Below are positions 37,506 to 47,125 of a stretch of 64,000 nucleotides of DNA, in pieces (within the stretch, counting starts at the first letter, position 1; every line of letters begins with the position of its first letter). Origin of the DNA: CBDBEU01 sp965204565 (lineage in GTDB: Bacteria; Pseudomonadota; Alphaproteobacteria; Rhizobiales; TMED25); assembly GCA_965204565.1 (NCBI GenBank), contig CBDBEU010000003.1, forward strand, positions 620,001 through 684,000, given 5' to 3'. Position numbers and translations under genes: made by a program. A model generated the notes under the pieces. That model saw only the letters and a list, made by a program, of their open reading frames with translations. It was not told the origin of the DNA and made no database searches.

Positions 37506-37907
37506 ATGACAGGCTCAGTTGGAATTATCGCAGTTCTGAATGTAGTGAAAACATCGAAATTACTTGTCAGTATATTTGACTGGAAAATCGTTCATGGTGG
37601 CTCGGAATTTAATATTTTGATGAGCAAATAAAATGTTCCGGCACTTCTGATTCATGACTTTAATGCGCACGAACATGCTCGGTTCAAATGTATCAAAAGA
37701 AAATCGAAAGGCGTTGGACAGTCTTTCTACGTCTTCTTGAGAGACATCGATGATGTTTATAACAAAATTAAACGGCGAAAATTAAAAATTATCGAGCCAA
37801 TATTTTTATATGAAAATTCGAAAGCCAGAGAATTTACTTTTCAAATTGAAGAAGGTTATCAATTTTCAGTGTGTGAATCGGATAAGTGGCTCTACTATTC
37901 AGTCTAA
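37506..37907 (+). pseudogene. VOC-superfamily (glyoxalase-like) protein, AT-rich, one in-frame TAA
   Basis: A 134-codon frame starts MTGSVGIIAVLNVVK and reads on as FDWKIVHGGSEFNILMSK, then TAA at 37629-37631, then in the same frame NVPALLIHDFNAHEH, VGQSFYVFLRDIDDVYNKIK, KAREFTFQIEEGYQFSVCES and the final YYSV. The pattern (FDW-x-V, FYVFLRDIDDVYN, REFTFQ) fits a single VOC module. The gene is strikingly AT-rich with AAA/ATT/TTT codons, unlike everything around it, so it was acquired from a low-GC source. It has not been described by any of the IS elements beside it. Confidence 0.65.
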
Positions 37908-37909
37908 TT

Positions 37910-38455
37910 CATTTACTTCTTCAGAATGCCCCGGATCTGCCCGGGTCCGGATGAACAGGCCTCGATAGATGGTCTCATGGGACACGCGTGCATCCTCATC
38001 GTCGGGATGCCTGCGCTTCAGCCAGCCCGCGATTTGCTGAGGTGACCACTTGCGCTCAAGCTTGCCCGATCGTGTCCGGCAGAGCGATCGCCGACAAGCA
38101 AGCTTGCACAGCCTGGGGTGCAGAGCCCGGTCCCGGGCAGCCTGATCCGACCGCGCAGCGCGATCGCACGAAAGGACCGTTGCGCCCCAAGCCCTCCGGA
38201 GATCTCCTCTCGATCACAATGCGTCAATGCTGGACGCGACCTTGTGTGCGCCAGCGGCCGGATTCCACCTGTCCGGGACAGCAAGGGAAAGATCGACGAT
38301 GAGTTGCGATCGAACCCGCGGCCAATCGAACGCATCGACTCCCCACGCTGCCGGCGATCCCAAATCTCTGCCTATCGGTAAAATAGAGCCGTCAACGGCA
38401 GCCCATCGTGAACACTCCATCTTTCCATCAAAGACTGAAGTGTTGAGGCAAACAT
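37910..38455 (-). mobile_element. IS30 element 1, N-terminal half
   Basis: Minus strand: HCDREEISGGLGAQRSFRAIA, then LHPRLCKLACRRSLCRT, KLERKWSPQQIAGWLKRRHPDDED and VSHETIYRGLFI, ending near LKK. The IS end lies at 38455 (GGTTGGTTCAAATGTTTGCC inverted). The C-terminal half, 34556-35118, continues after the inserted block; CATTT occurs at both block edges (35114-35118 and 37910-37914). A 60-odd bp stretch present in relatives is missing before LHPRLCK. Confidence 0.75.
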
Positions 38456-38875
38456 TTGAACCAACCCCTGAATGCCTGCATGGTGAACGTAAATCCGACA
38501 TAGATCACCATTTGAAAGATCACCTCGCGGATTTCCTCAACGCTGAGCCCGACCCACAAGCCCGCCCCGTGCATGGCCTTCGAACTGCGGGGTGGCGTTG
38601 GTCACGGTGCACACCGCAATCGCCAGCAGCTGGCGGGTTTTGGCATCGAACACCGTGCGGCTGTATAGCAAGCCATAGACCACTTCCTTGAACATGCGAT
38701 TGAACGCCGGGTCGGCCGCTTCCAATTCCGTGAACACCCGCCTGGTCTGCTCCTCGCCATAGAGCCCGGTGCCGGTTTTCAGCGCCCGCTCATCCGCGCT
38801 CAGGCCATCATCGGCAAGCGGAACAGCGGCAACCGGCGCTCTGGCTGCCGGACCTTCCGGTTCGTCCTCGGCCAT
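38456..38875 (-). pseudogene. carboxymuconolactone decarboxylase (CMD)-family protein, frameshifted and cut by IS30
   Basis: Begins MAEDEPEGPAARAPV, with LKTGTGLYGEEQTRRVF, MFKEVVYGLLYSRTVFDAKTRQLLAIAVCTV and then TPQFEGHARG. The frame shifts near 38545 to LSVEEIREVIFQMVIYVGFTF, after which IS30 sequence replaces the C-terminus. CMD-family (AhpD-like) proteins include decarboxylases and peroxidase-like enzymes. The CxxC of AhpD is absent: AVCTVTNATPQ has a single Cys. First of three CMD genes in tandem. Confidence 0.75.
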
Positions 38876-38896
38876 CTCCGCGATGGCGCGGCGATA

Positions 38897-39289
38897 TTAC
38901 GCAACCGCTTTCAGCGTTTTCGGCACGCCGCAGTAAGTCAGCATTTGGAACACCGCCTCGGCTGCCTCCTCGCGGCTTGCCTCAGCCTGGATGGCGGCCT
39001 TGATGTGCGGCACAAGCTGGGGCGTATCGAGCACCGTCAGCGCCGCCACCGCGCGCAACTCACGGGTCTTTTGCGGCAACACCTGGCGCGGATACATGTG
39101 CTCGTGAACGAGCCTGATACACATATCGGCGAACTCCCGGTCAAGCTCACGCAGCATGTCGTTCTGCTCAAGATGCCGCTCGCCAAACAAGGAGCGCAAG
39201 CGCTCCAAATTGTCATGGCTGAGTGGATAGTCTTGCTCGCGGCGTGTGCCATGGTCCCTACCTTTTAACCCTGCCTGGCGCGGCAGCAA
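38897..39289 (-). CDS. CMD-family protein 2
   Basis: Core FADMCIRLVHEHMYPRQVLPQKTRELRAVAALTVLDTPQLVPHIKAAIQAEASREEAAEAVFQMLTY-like CMD pattern. No CxxC. The coding frame has no good ATG; the ATG at 39252, with an AAAGGTAGGG ribosome site, is in another frame and would need a shift within about ten codons, so a small indel near the start is likely. The true length is about 120-130 residues. It is 24 bp from CMD protein 3 upstream and 21 bp from CMD protein 1 downstream. Confidence 0.7.
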   Translation of the reverse strand: MLPRQAGLKGRDHGTRREQDYPLSHDNLERLRSLFGERHLEQNDMLRELDREFADMCIRLVHEHMYPRQVLPQKTRELRAVAALTVLDTPQLVPHIKAAIQAEASREEAAEAVFQMLTYCGVPKTLKAVA

Positions 39290-39313
39290 CCGCGCTGGCA
39301 GCGGACACGGCGC

Positions 39314-39733
39314 TTACTTGTTTTTGAACAGTTCCGGGTTTTCGCGCTCCAGCTCGACCAGCTTGTCGATGCCAAAATGCAGCGTCGGCATACCGCCGGG
39401 AATGGCCGCCAGTTCCAGCACCTCGACAACCTCACGCACCGTCGCACCCTCCTGCAAGGCGCGCTTGAGATGCTTGCCGGTGGAGGAGTAGCCGCGATAG
39501 GCGAGGATCGCCGCCGCCAGCAGCTCCTTGTACTTGGCTGGAACCGCCGGGTTCTTGCGCAGATACGTCATGTCGACCATCGACAGGCGGACTTTCTCGA
39601 ATTCAGGATCGTGCGCCGCCAGCCATTCAAAGCTCAAGAAGTGGTAACCCCGCTGCTCGGCATGGTCCCTGTAGCGCTCGGCTAGTTCCGGATCAACGTC
39701 CTGCCCGCTCGCGTTCACCTGTTCGTCTGCCAT
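39314..39733 (-). CDS. CMD-family protein 3
   Basis: 139 residues from the ATG at 39733 (MADEQVNASGQDVD). CMD core: SMVDMTYLRKNPAVPAKYKELLAAAILAYRGY, LKRALQEGATVREVVEVLELAAIPGGMPTLHFGID. No catalytic CxxC, so an AhpD-type peroxidase role is unlikely. It is the promoter-proximal gene of the CMD trio. Confidence 0.85.
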   Translation of the reverse strand: MADEQVNASGQDVDPELAERYRDHAEQRGYHFLSFEWLAAHDPEFEKVRLSMVDMTYLRKNPAVPAKYKELLAAAILAYRGYSSTGKHLKRALQEGATVREVVEVLELAAIPGGMPTLHFGIDKLVELERENPELFKNK

Positions 39734-39776
39734 GATCAAAACCTCCCTAGTGCAAATTGACATTCCGCCAGCACAG

Positions 39777-40939
39777 CTATCGAACACAAAACCGGGAGTC
39801 CATGGCGTGGCGCCGCGGATATTTCCCAGCCTGCGCAATATATCCATGTATGGCAAGCGCCAGGGCGTATTGTCTTTTATCGGGCGGCTTGGCCTTGCCG
39901 CCGGTCAGATTGAACAGCACCGGCACCAGCCCCATGACAAACAGGATGCGGGAGATCTGGCTGGTGACCACGAATGCCACCTCGATGCCGATCGAATAGG
40001 TCAGGATCGTCATTTCGATCATACCGCCGGGTGCCAGCGCCAGCATCAATCATGGCGTGAAACGGCCGCCCGGTCGCCAGCGTGCCGATCAGGGCGGCCA
40101 ATGCTGCCATCGCGATCATCACCCATGCCCAGACAAATGAGACGACCACCGCCCGGCGCATTTCGCGCCAGTCAATATTGGAAAAGCTCGTGCCGACCAC
40201 CCCGCCAATCGCCACTTGCACGATCGCCACCAGCCAGGCCAAGGCGGAGGCACCGCCTGGGTCAGCCCGGTTGCATGCACGACAGCACTCAGCAGCATCG
40301 GAAACAACCACCACGCCAGCTGGAAACTTGATCGCCTCGGCAAGTCCGAAGCCGGCGAGCGCGTACAAGGCCAGCACACCCCAATCGATCACCGTCGGCG
40401 GCACATCGCCAGGCGGAGTCGGCAGTATCCGTCCGATCGGATGGCCGAGAATGAGCTGCAGGATGAACGGTATGGAGAACAGCACCACGAGGATGCGGAT
40501 CGAATGGCCGATGGATGGTGCGCACATCACCGCCCATCGCACCACCGAGCAATGTCAGCCCACCGAGCCCGCCCGGCGCACCGGCGAAGAACGCCGTCTG
40601 CCTGTCAAATCCGCGGACCTTGCGGAAGAACACATAGCCAATGAGCGTAATCGCTGCCGACAGGACCAGCACCAGCAGCACCGCGCTCCACCATTCAGGG
40701 ATTGAGGCAACCACTGAAGCAGAAAACTCACTGCCGGCCAGAACCCCGACAATCGGCCGCGCCACATTGCGCGCCGGCGCCGGCATGAACCAGCGCCCGC
40801 CAGCAATGGCGGTAATCGCGGCAACGGTCAGCGAGCCCAGCATCCATGGCAGCGGCGTATGCAGCATAAAGAACACAAAGCCGCCCGCGCCGAAGATCGC
40901 GGATGCAATCAAGGCCGACTTGATATGTTCGAACCTCAT
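39777..40939 (-). pseudogene. AbrB-type (PF05145) membrane protein, frameshifted
   Basis: The ATG at 40939 begins MRFEHIKSALIASAIFGAGG, with LHTPLPWMLGSLTVAAI, RPIVGVLAGSEFSASVV and GAPGGLGGLTLLGGAMGGD. After a shift near 40530, HSIRILVVLFSIPFILQL and ALAGFGLAEAIKFPAG follow, then shifts near 40270 and 40050 lead to MMLALAPGGMIEMTIL and FVMGLVPVLFNLTGG. The family is often called ammonia-monooxygenase or aidB-regulator-like, but is a polytopic membrane protein of unknown transport role. It is decayed. Confidence 0.75.
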
Positions 40940-41067
40940 GGCAAATCGGTCTCGGGCACATGGTGAGGAACCCTGTCTGAACCGGCGCAACCGTTCGCAC
41001 AAGGGGTCAGTGTTCGCATGAGACGAATGACCCGCGTTATTCGGCCTGCGCGGTCAATATCTCGCAG

Positions 41068-41400
41068 TTAATCCGGGGGCATCAGTTCATCGGCCAGCAA
41101 CTTGAACTCATCGGTGCGCGTTGATGACTGACGCCAAATCAGGCCGATCTGCCGTGACGGAACGCCGGTGAGCGGAGTGAGTTTGATCCTGGTGCCTTTG
41201 GTGATGTTGTTGTCAATGGCGATTTGCGGTGGAACAATCGTGGCGGCAACTGACCGCGCCCATCAAGGCCGCCCCCGGCCAGTCTTGCATATTCAATGAA
41301 GTTCGCGATGTGGCGGTACGGGCTGTCGACCTGAAGCCGGTCGTGCAATTACAATCAATTCCGATCGGCCAATTGCGGCCGGTTTCGTCACACGGGCTGC
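41068..41400 (-). pseudogene. LysR-family regulator, C-terminal fragment
   Basis: Minus-strand fragments: HIANFIEYARLAG, then ALMGAVS, IVPPQIAIDN, KGTRIKLTPLTGVPSRQIGLIWRQSS and TDEFKLLADELM, then a stop. This is the end of a LysR substrate-binding domain. Frames change at least twice, and the N-terminal helix-turn-helix is not present. It lies upstream of, and divergent to, the enoyl-CoA hydratase gene, where a LysR regulator would sit. Confidence 0.6.
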
Positions 41401-41437
41401 GTATAGCGGGCCTTTCAGTCAAGGGGAGACAGCGGCA

Positions 41438-42214
41438 ATGAGTGAACAGGTGGTCAACTACCGGCAACAAAACGCGGTCGCGATCATCACCATCACCCGC
41501 CCCGATGCGATGAACGCGTTCAATGCCAAGCTGCGCCAGGAGCTGTTGGCCGCATGCAAGCGCACCGCGAGCGACGACGCGGTGCGGGTTGTGGTGTTGA
41601 CCGGCGAAGGCCGCTGTTTCAGTGCCGGCGCCGATCTCAAGGCCATATCCGGCGATAGGGATGTCGGCGAAAGGCTGCAGACCGAGTACCGGCCGATCAT
41701 CGAGATCATCGCCACCATGCCCAAACCGGTTATTGCTGCCGTCGGCGGTTCAGCGGTTGGCATCGGCATGTCGGTGGCGCTTGCCTGTGACCTGCTGGTG
41801 ATGGCCGACAACGCCTTTCTGCTCTCGCCCTTCACCAATATCTCGCTGGTTCCCGATGGCGGCCTCAGCTGGTTTCTGGTGCATCAGCTGGGGTATCGGC
41901 GGGCATTTCAGCTGAGCGTGGAGTCAGAGCGCATCCCGGCGCTTCGCTGCATTGAGCTCGGCTTGGCCAACAAGGCGGTACCAACGGTATCGCTGATGGC
42001 CGACACGCTGGACTGGGCGGAAGCTCTGGCAGGCCGCGCGCCGCTATCGGTGGCGGCAACCAAGAAAACCATGCGATTTGCCGCCGCCAATGACTGGAGG
42101 CAAACCTTCGACATGGAAGCGGCAGCGCAAAAGGCATTGCAGGCGAGCGCCGATCACGCCGAAGGCGTTTCCGCGTTTCTGCAAAAGCGCGAGCCGGACT
42201 TTAAGGGTAAATAG
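41438..42214 (+). CDS. enoyl-CoA hydratase/isomerase-family protein
   Basis: Crotonase fold, 258 residues. The CoA and oxyanion motifs are GRCFSAGADLKAI and AVGGSAVGIGMSVALACDLLVMAD. The second catalytic region reads NISLVPDGGLSWFLV, with Asp rather than the hydratase Glu, so the reaction may be isomerase- or hydrolase-like. The ATG at 41438 follows AGGGGAGAC. It is an intact gene among broken neighbours. Confidence 0.9.
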   Translation: MSEQVVNYRQQNAVAIITITRPDAMNAFNAKLRQELLAACKRTASDDAVRVVVLTGEGRCFSAGADLKAISGDRDVGERLQTEYRPIIEIIATMPKPVIAAVGGSAVGIGMSVALACDLLVMADNAFLLSPFTNISLVPDGGLSWFLVHQLGYRRAFQLSVESERIPALRCIELGLANKAVPTVSLMADTLDWAEALAGRAPLSVAATKKTMRFAAANDWRQTFDMEAAAQKALQASADHAEGVSAFLQKREPDFKGK

Positions 42215-42438
42215 CCTCAACCCTTGAGATTTTGCGGTCGGCCACACCTGGTTTGTTAACGCCTGAGAGCGCACATCTCCCCCCAGCAAAAGATCGGTTG
42301 AGAGCCAAACCGATGCTCAGGTCTGATGGGTTGGCAGATTGGCGCCTTGCCGATATCTGCCCCGCCCAATCCGCCCCGCAGAAACGGTAATTTCGGCACG
42401 AAAATTGCTTTGACGACGTCGCATAGGAGCCTCTTATT

Positions 42439-42848
42439 GTGCCGGCACGGACAATTGAAACCATTGGTGACCGCCTGACGAAAGTTGGGCGAGACAACCA
42501 CTTCACCACCATTCGCGCATTTGCGACGACGGCGGTTGTGTTCTCACATGCCTATATTGTCGTCATTGCCGGCTGGGAAACCGCCGATTACGTACATTTG
42601 TTCGGATCCCCCGGCAAATCACGCGGTTCACGCCTTCTTCTTCCTCAGTGGCTTTCTGCTCACCATGAGCCTGGTGAGAAAACCCGACACCCTGCAATTC
42701 ATGATTGCACGTCTGTTGCGCCTGACGCCTGCAATTGTGGCGTCAGCTCTGGTATTGGCGCTGATTGTCAGCCCGCTGGTAACCGGTCTGCCGCTGGCGG
42801 ACTATTTCAATGTCTCGGAACTGACCAGTTTCATGGTCTCGATTGCCC
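42439..42848 (+). pseudogene. acyltransferase 3-family membrane protein, frameshifted and truncated by IS30
   Basis: GTG at 42439 with AGGAG 11 bases upstream; HFTTIRAFATTAVVFSHAYIVV, then after a shift near 42620 AVHAFFFLSGFLLTMSLVRKPDTLQFMIARLLRLTP, the acyltransferase-3 start with catalytic His in FSHA and RLLRL. Truncated after two further helices by IS30 element 2 at 42849. O-acetylation of a surface polysaccharide is the usual role of the family. Confidence 0.7.
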
Positions 42849-43514
42849 GGTTGATTCAAATGTTTGCCTCAACACTTCAGTCTTTGATGGAAAGATGGAG
42901 TGTTCACGATGGGCTGCCGTTGACGGCTCTATTTTACCGATAGGCAGAGATTTGGGATCGCCGGCAGCGTGGGGAGTCGATGCGTTCGATTGGCCGCAGG
43001 TTCGATCGCAACTCATCGTCGATCTTTCCCTTGCTGTCCCGGACGGGTGGTATCCGGCCGCTGGCGCACACAAGGTCGCGTCCAGCATTGACGCATTGTG
43101 ATCGAGAGGAGATCTCCGGAGGGCTTGGGGCGCAACTGTCCTTTCGTACGATCGCGCGTCGGCTACGCCGAGCGCCGTGGACGATCAGCCGCGCGGTGGA
43201 GCGCAATGGCGGCCGCGCGGGGTATCGCGCTGCGCGGTCGGATCAGGCTGCCCGGGACCGGGGCAAGGAACTTGCCGACCACAAGCGTCTCACGCTCGCG
43301 ACCGACCTCGAGGTCTGCTTCTGCGATCCCCACAGCCCCCGGCAGCGCGGCACCAACGAGAACACCAAAAAGGCACTGACCTGCTCTATGCACAGCCGGA
43401 CCAAACCCGATGCCGTGGCGCGGGAGCTCAATGAGCGGCAGAGAAAGACGTTGAACCACCACTCACCTGATGAGAAGTTCGCCGAGTGTGTGACGGCGAT
43501 CAGTTGAATCGGCA
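42849..43514 (+). mobile_element. IS30 element 2, internal deletion derivative
   Basis: Left end GGTTGATTCAAATGTTTGCC; right end GATCAGTTGAATCGGCA. The transposase retains HCDREEISGGLGAQLSFRTIARRLRRAPWTISRAVERNGG, then jumps from RSDQAA to RDRGKELADHKR, losing about 150 codons of the middle including most of the DDE core. The frame is open from 42980 to 43507, which may deceive gene finders. Confidence 0.8.
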
Positions 43515-43580
43515 GGGCATTCCAGACGATCGTCGAGGACGAGCAGGCGGCAGAATAAATTCTGGCCGATCGCCGCCCGA

Positions 43581-43607
43581 GGGCGGTGCCGCCTTACCGC
43601 CCGTTTT
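43581..43607 (+). terminator. rho-independent-type hairpin
   Basis: Stem GGGCGGT / ACCGCCC with an 8-base loop, followed by GTTTTTG. It lies 74 bp after the IS30 end and 88 bp before the HMG-CoA-lyase-like gene, so it may end transcription from the left. Confidence 0.6.
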
Positions 43608-43695
43608 TGAAAATGGCGCGGCTTGCCCAAGGCTGCAATAATCGTGAACACGCTGCCGGCCCGAATTACGTCCGGCATAGCTTTAGGAGATTGCC

Positions 43696-44799
43696 ATGAG
43701 CAGCTATCCGAAGACCATTCATACCGAAGAAGTGATGCGCGACTGGCTTGCAGATCAAGAATGCCGATATCCCGGTCGCCGATAAGATTCGCCTGCTTGA
43801 TGCGCTGTCGGAAACGGGCCTGAAGGAGATCGCCGTCGGGTCTTTCGTTAGCCCCAAATGGGACACCGCAAATGGCCTGCATTGACGAGGTGGTGGCGGG
43901 TTTCCATCCCAAGGAAGGCGTGCGCTACACCTACACCGCGGTCAATGAATTCATGACGCGGCTTGATCTGTGCGACGTGTTCATTCAGCGCAACAACAAC
44001 CGCACACAGGCCCAGCAGATCGCAAGCTGGCAGGTGATCATCGACAAGTCAGTCGCTGCCGGTGTGGAGACCGGCGGCATCGGGCCTGCCAGCAACGCCT
44101 TTGGTTCCAACTGGACCGGCGAGCATTCGCTTGAAGAGCGCATGAATTGACTTGACCGCATGCACCAGCTCTGGGATGAGGCCGGCATTCCGGTCAGGCG
44201 CGTCTATTTTGCCGACGCCATGAGTTGGACATGCCGCATCAGGTTGAGGCGCAACTGCTGGCGGTGAAACAGCGCTGGCCCGAGATCGATGATTTCAACC
44301 TGCATCTGCACAATGGCCGCGGCGTGGCGCTGGCCTCGGTCTATGCTGCGCTCAAGGTGCTGGAGGGACCGATACACTGCGTTTGCAAAGCTCGATCGGC
44401 GGCATGGCGGGGTGTCCTTATTGCGGCAATGGGCGCGCGGCGATGATGATCGCCACCGAGTATCTGATGCATATGCTCGAGGAGATGGGCATCCACACCG
44501 GCGTTGATCTTTACAAGCTGGTCGAGGTGGTGTGGCTGGCTGAAGAGATCGTCGGCCATCCGCTTTATGGCTGCGTATCGAAAGCAGGTCCGCTACCGCG
44601 CCATGACCGGCTGTATGCGATGGACATGCCGCGCATCGAAACCTTGGATGAAGCCAAGTATTTCATTCACGGATCACGGGCCTATGAAGGGGTGCCCTCG
44701 TCATGGAAGGGCCCGATCCGCAGCTTCCAGCGCCCGGAATCTCTGGTGGATGCGCCGGCGCCGGGCCGGAAAGCCTGCCTGACAATGTGTACAGATTGA
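43696..44799 (+). pseudogene. HMG-CoA-lyase / pyruvate-carboxyltransferase-like (HMGL) protein, heavily decayed
   Basis: ATG at 43696 with TTAGGAGATTGCC upstream. Recognisable pieces: MSSYPKTIHTEEVMRDW, NADIPVADKIRLLDALSETGLKEIAVGSF, NRTQAQQIASWQVIIDKSVAAGV, LWDEAGIPVRRVYFADAM, DDFNLHLHNGRGVALASVYAAL (metal-binding HLHN), GGMAGCPYCGNGRAAM, then LYKLVEVVWLAEEIVGHPL. Shifts near 43760, 43880, 44220 and 44380, and a TGA at 44148-44150, break it. The exact substrate is not determinable. Confidence 0.75.
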
Positions 44800-44893
44800 A
44801 GCGGTGAGGGTGAGGGCTGGTGCAAAGGGCAGCTGAAGGCTGCCGGAAAAATCCGGCAGGTGCCGGGAAGATTACCCTGCATAGGAAACCTAG

Positions 44894-46090
44894 ATGGCAA
44901 AACCGCTTGCGGGACTGCGCATTCTTGAGGTCGGCAATCTGATCGCCGTGCCGTTTTGCGGCATGCTGCCTGCCGATATGGGCGCCGATCTGATCAAGGT
45001 CGAGCGGCCCAAGGCAGGCGATTACACGCGCGATATGCCGCCCTTCATCAATGGCGAGAGTGCGAGCTTTGCGGCGCTCAACCGCAACATCGTCATCGAT
45101 CTGGAGCAGAGTCAAGGCCGCGATATATTGCTGGCGCTGGCGGCCAAGAGCGACAGCCTGCTTGAAAACAACCGGCCGGGCGCGATGGAAGCGCTGGGGC
45201 TCGGGGCGGAGGCCATTCGCGCGGTCAATCCCGACCTCGTCTACACATCGGTTTCGGGTTTTGGCCAGATCGGGCCCAAGCATCGCCGTGCCGTTGTCAA
45301 TCTGACGATGGAGGCATTTCCCGGTGCGCTGCATGTGACCGGCGATCCAGACGATATGCCGATGCGCCCGGGTCTGCAGACCGCAGATATGTTCGGTACA
45401 CTTTTTGCCACCTATGCAATGCTGTCGGGACTGATTTCCGCACTTCGCCATCAGGGTGGGCGCACCGTGGATGTGGCGCTTGCCGAGGCCTCGATCGCGG
45501 TCGCGGTCGCTGCATGGGAGACGGCGGGCTATCTGGCGATCGGCCAGGTGCCGCAAAGGCTGGGGCACAAGCACCGCACCAATGCGCCCTACCGGCTTTT
45601 TGTGGTGACTGATGATCGCCACATTGCGGTGACCGCGGCGCGTCAGAATTTCTTTGAGGAATTCATGCACGTTCTGGGCCTTGACGACCATCTTACCGAT
45701 CCACGTTTTTCCACCTATCTGGCGCGTAAGGAAAACGAGGATGCGCTGATCGATCTTGTCTCGCCGGTGATCGCCACCTGGAATGCGGGCGAGCTTGAGG
45801 AGGCATGGGCGGCCAAGGGCATTCCGTGCTCGCCGGTCAATGACTGCACCCAAGTGTTTGCCGACCCGCAGATTGTCGATCGCGGCATGGTGGTTGAGGT
45901 CGACCATCCGCGCGCGGGCCGGCAAAAGGCGGTGCGCAATCCGGTGGCGATGGACCGGGACGGGCCTGAAGTGGCGCGGCCGGCGCCGTTGCTGGGCCAG
46001 CATTCAGCCGAGACTTTGGGCGAGTTCGGATTCGATCAGGCGCGCATCGGCAAGCTGGCGGCCAATGGCACGGTGATACTTGGTGAGTAG
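44894..46090 (+). CDS. CaiB/BaiF-family CoA transferase
   Basis: Class III CoA transferase, 398 residues. N-terminus PLAGLRILEVGNLIAVPFCGMLPADMGADLIKVERPKAGD, the catalytic Asp in LQTADMFGTLFATYAMLSGL, and CSPVNDCTQVFADPQ near the C-terminus. It forms acyl-CoA esters by transfer from another acyl-CoA. The gene lies after the broken HMGL-like gene, with which it was probably co-transcribed. Confidence 0.93.
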   Translation: MAKPLAGLRILEVGNLIAVPFCGMLPADMGADLIKVERPKAGDYTRDMPPFINGESASFAALNRNIVIDLEQSQGRDILLALAAKSDSLLENNRPGAMEALGLGAEAIRAVNPDLVYTSVSGFGQIGPKHRRAVVNLTMEAFPGALHVTGDPDDMPMRPGLQTADMFGTLFATYAMLSGLISALRHQGGRTVDVALAEASIAVAVAAWETAGYLAIGQVPQRLGHKHRTNAPYRLFVVTDDRHIAVTAARQNFFEEFMHVLGLDDHLTDPRFSTYLARKENEDALIDLVSPVIATWNAGELEEAWAAKGIPCSPVNDCTQVFADPQIVDRGMVVEVDHPRAGRQKAVRNPVAMDRDGPEVARPAPLLGQHSAETLGEFGFDQARIGKLAANGTVILGE

Positions 46091-46103
46091 CCTTCGCTGG
46101 CCG

Positions 46104-46913
46104 TCAGCTTGCCGGAATATGCTCTAGGCGCCGGTTTCGGTGTGGAACTGAAGATCGAGCGCAAATCGGTGCTATAGGTGCACCGATACGACGGGAACGA
46201 AATTCAGACATGCGGCGCACCATCAATAGAGTCGATGAACCTGGCGAGACTTCCAGCAATTCAGCTTCCTGCTGGTTGACCGTGTGGGCGGAAATGCGCA
46301 CGTCGATCCTGTCGGATTGAATGCCGGTATCCCGGCGGATCAGTTGGCGAACCGTCATGTTGCGATCGAATGTCGGTTATTCGACACGGGCCGCGATTTC
46401 AGGCTCTACATAATGATCGATCCTGCACAGGGGGACGTCGCCCTCATCGGTGCGGCGGGTGCAGACAAGCCGATGCCATTTGGTGCCTAGCTCCGACCCG
46501 ATCAATTGAGCGGCCGGGTTTTCAATCGCTACCAGCTCGCTGGATTCATAGTGGCGGTGGGCGGGGTCGCGAGGTTGGCCGAGCAAATCGTTGTCCGAGG
46601 TTGAACGATAGGCAAGCACCACCGGCGGCAGGTTGGAGGTGACAATGGTTCCAACGCTGGCCTCGGATTTTAACATGCCCAAGTCGGACAGTTTTCTTAC
46701 CGCCTCGCGAACAGTATGCCGGCTTACGCCGTAACGGTAGCAAAGCGCCGTCTCGGTCGGCAGTTTCTTGCCAATCGGGTGCTCACCATTTGCAATCGCC
46801 CGTTCGAGCGATTTGGATACCCATTGATAAAGAGGATCTGCAGGGTCTCGCGGATCAAGACCGTTGGTCGGTGCCGGCGGGTTCGGCTGTAGGGCACATA
46901 TGCGCCTCCACAT
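46104..46913 (-). pseudogene. GntR-family regulator with UTRA domain, frameshifted
   Basis: The ATG at 46913 (MWRRICALQ) leads to the winged helix LYQWVSKSLERAIANGEHPIGKKLPTETALCYRYGVSRHTVREAVRKLSDLGML, then an UTRA-type domain. Near 46370 the frame shifts to MTVRQLIRRDTGIQSDRIDVRISAH and SPGSSTLLMVRRMSE. Upstream, 46947-47125 is AT-rich and holds nothing else recognisable. It is divergent from nothing intact; its targets are unknown. Confidence 0.72.
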
Positions 46914-47125
46914 AACGTGCCAAAGACAACAAATAAACAACATCATACTTTATCTGACCGCGAAAAACTAAAGAATGTCATCGACATCGTGACGCGATTT
47001 GTTATCAAATTAACTATCGTATTCTGTGGTGTTGAACTAAATAACTGTTTTGTATAAAGCAGATTGGACAATTTCTGGGGGGTGCAACCTGGAAAAATCC
47101 CGAGCGGGGGCGGTCCAGCGGGCAC

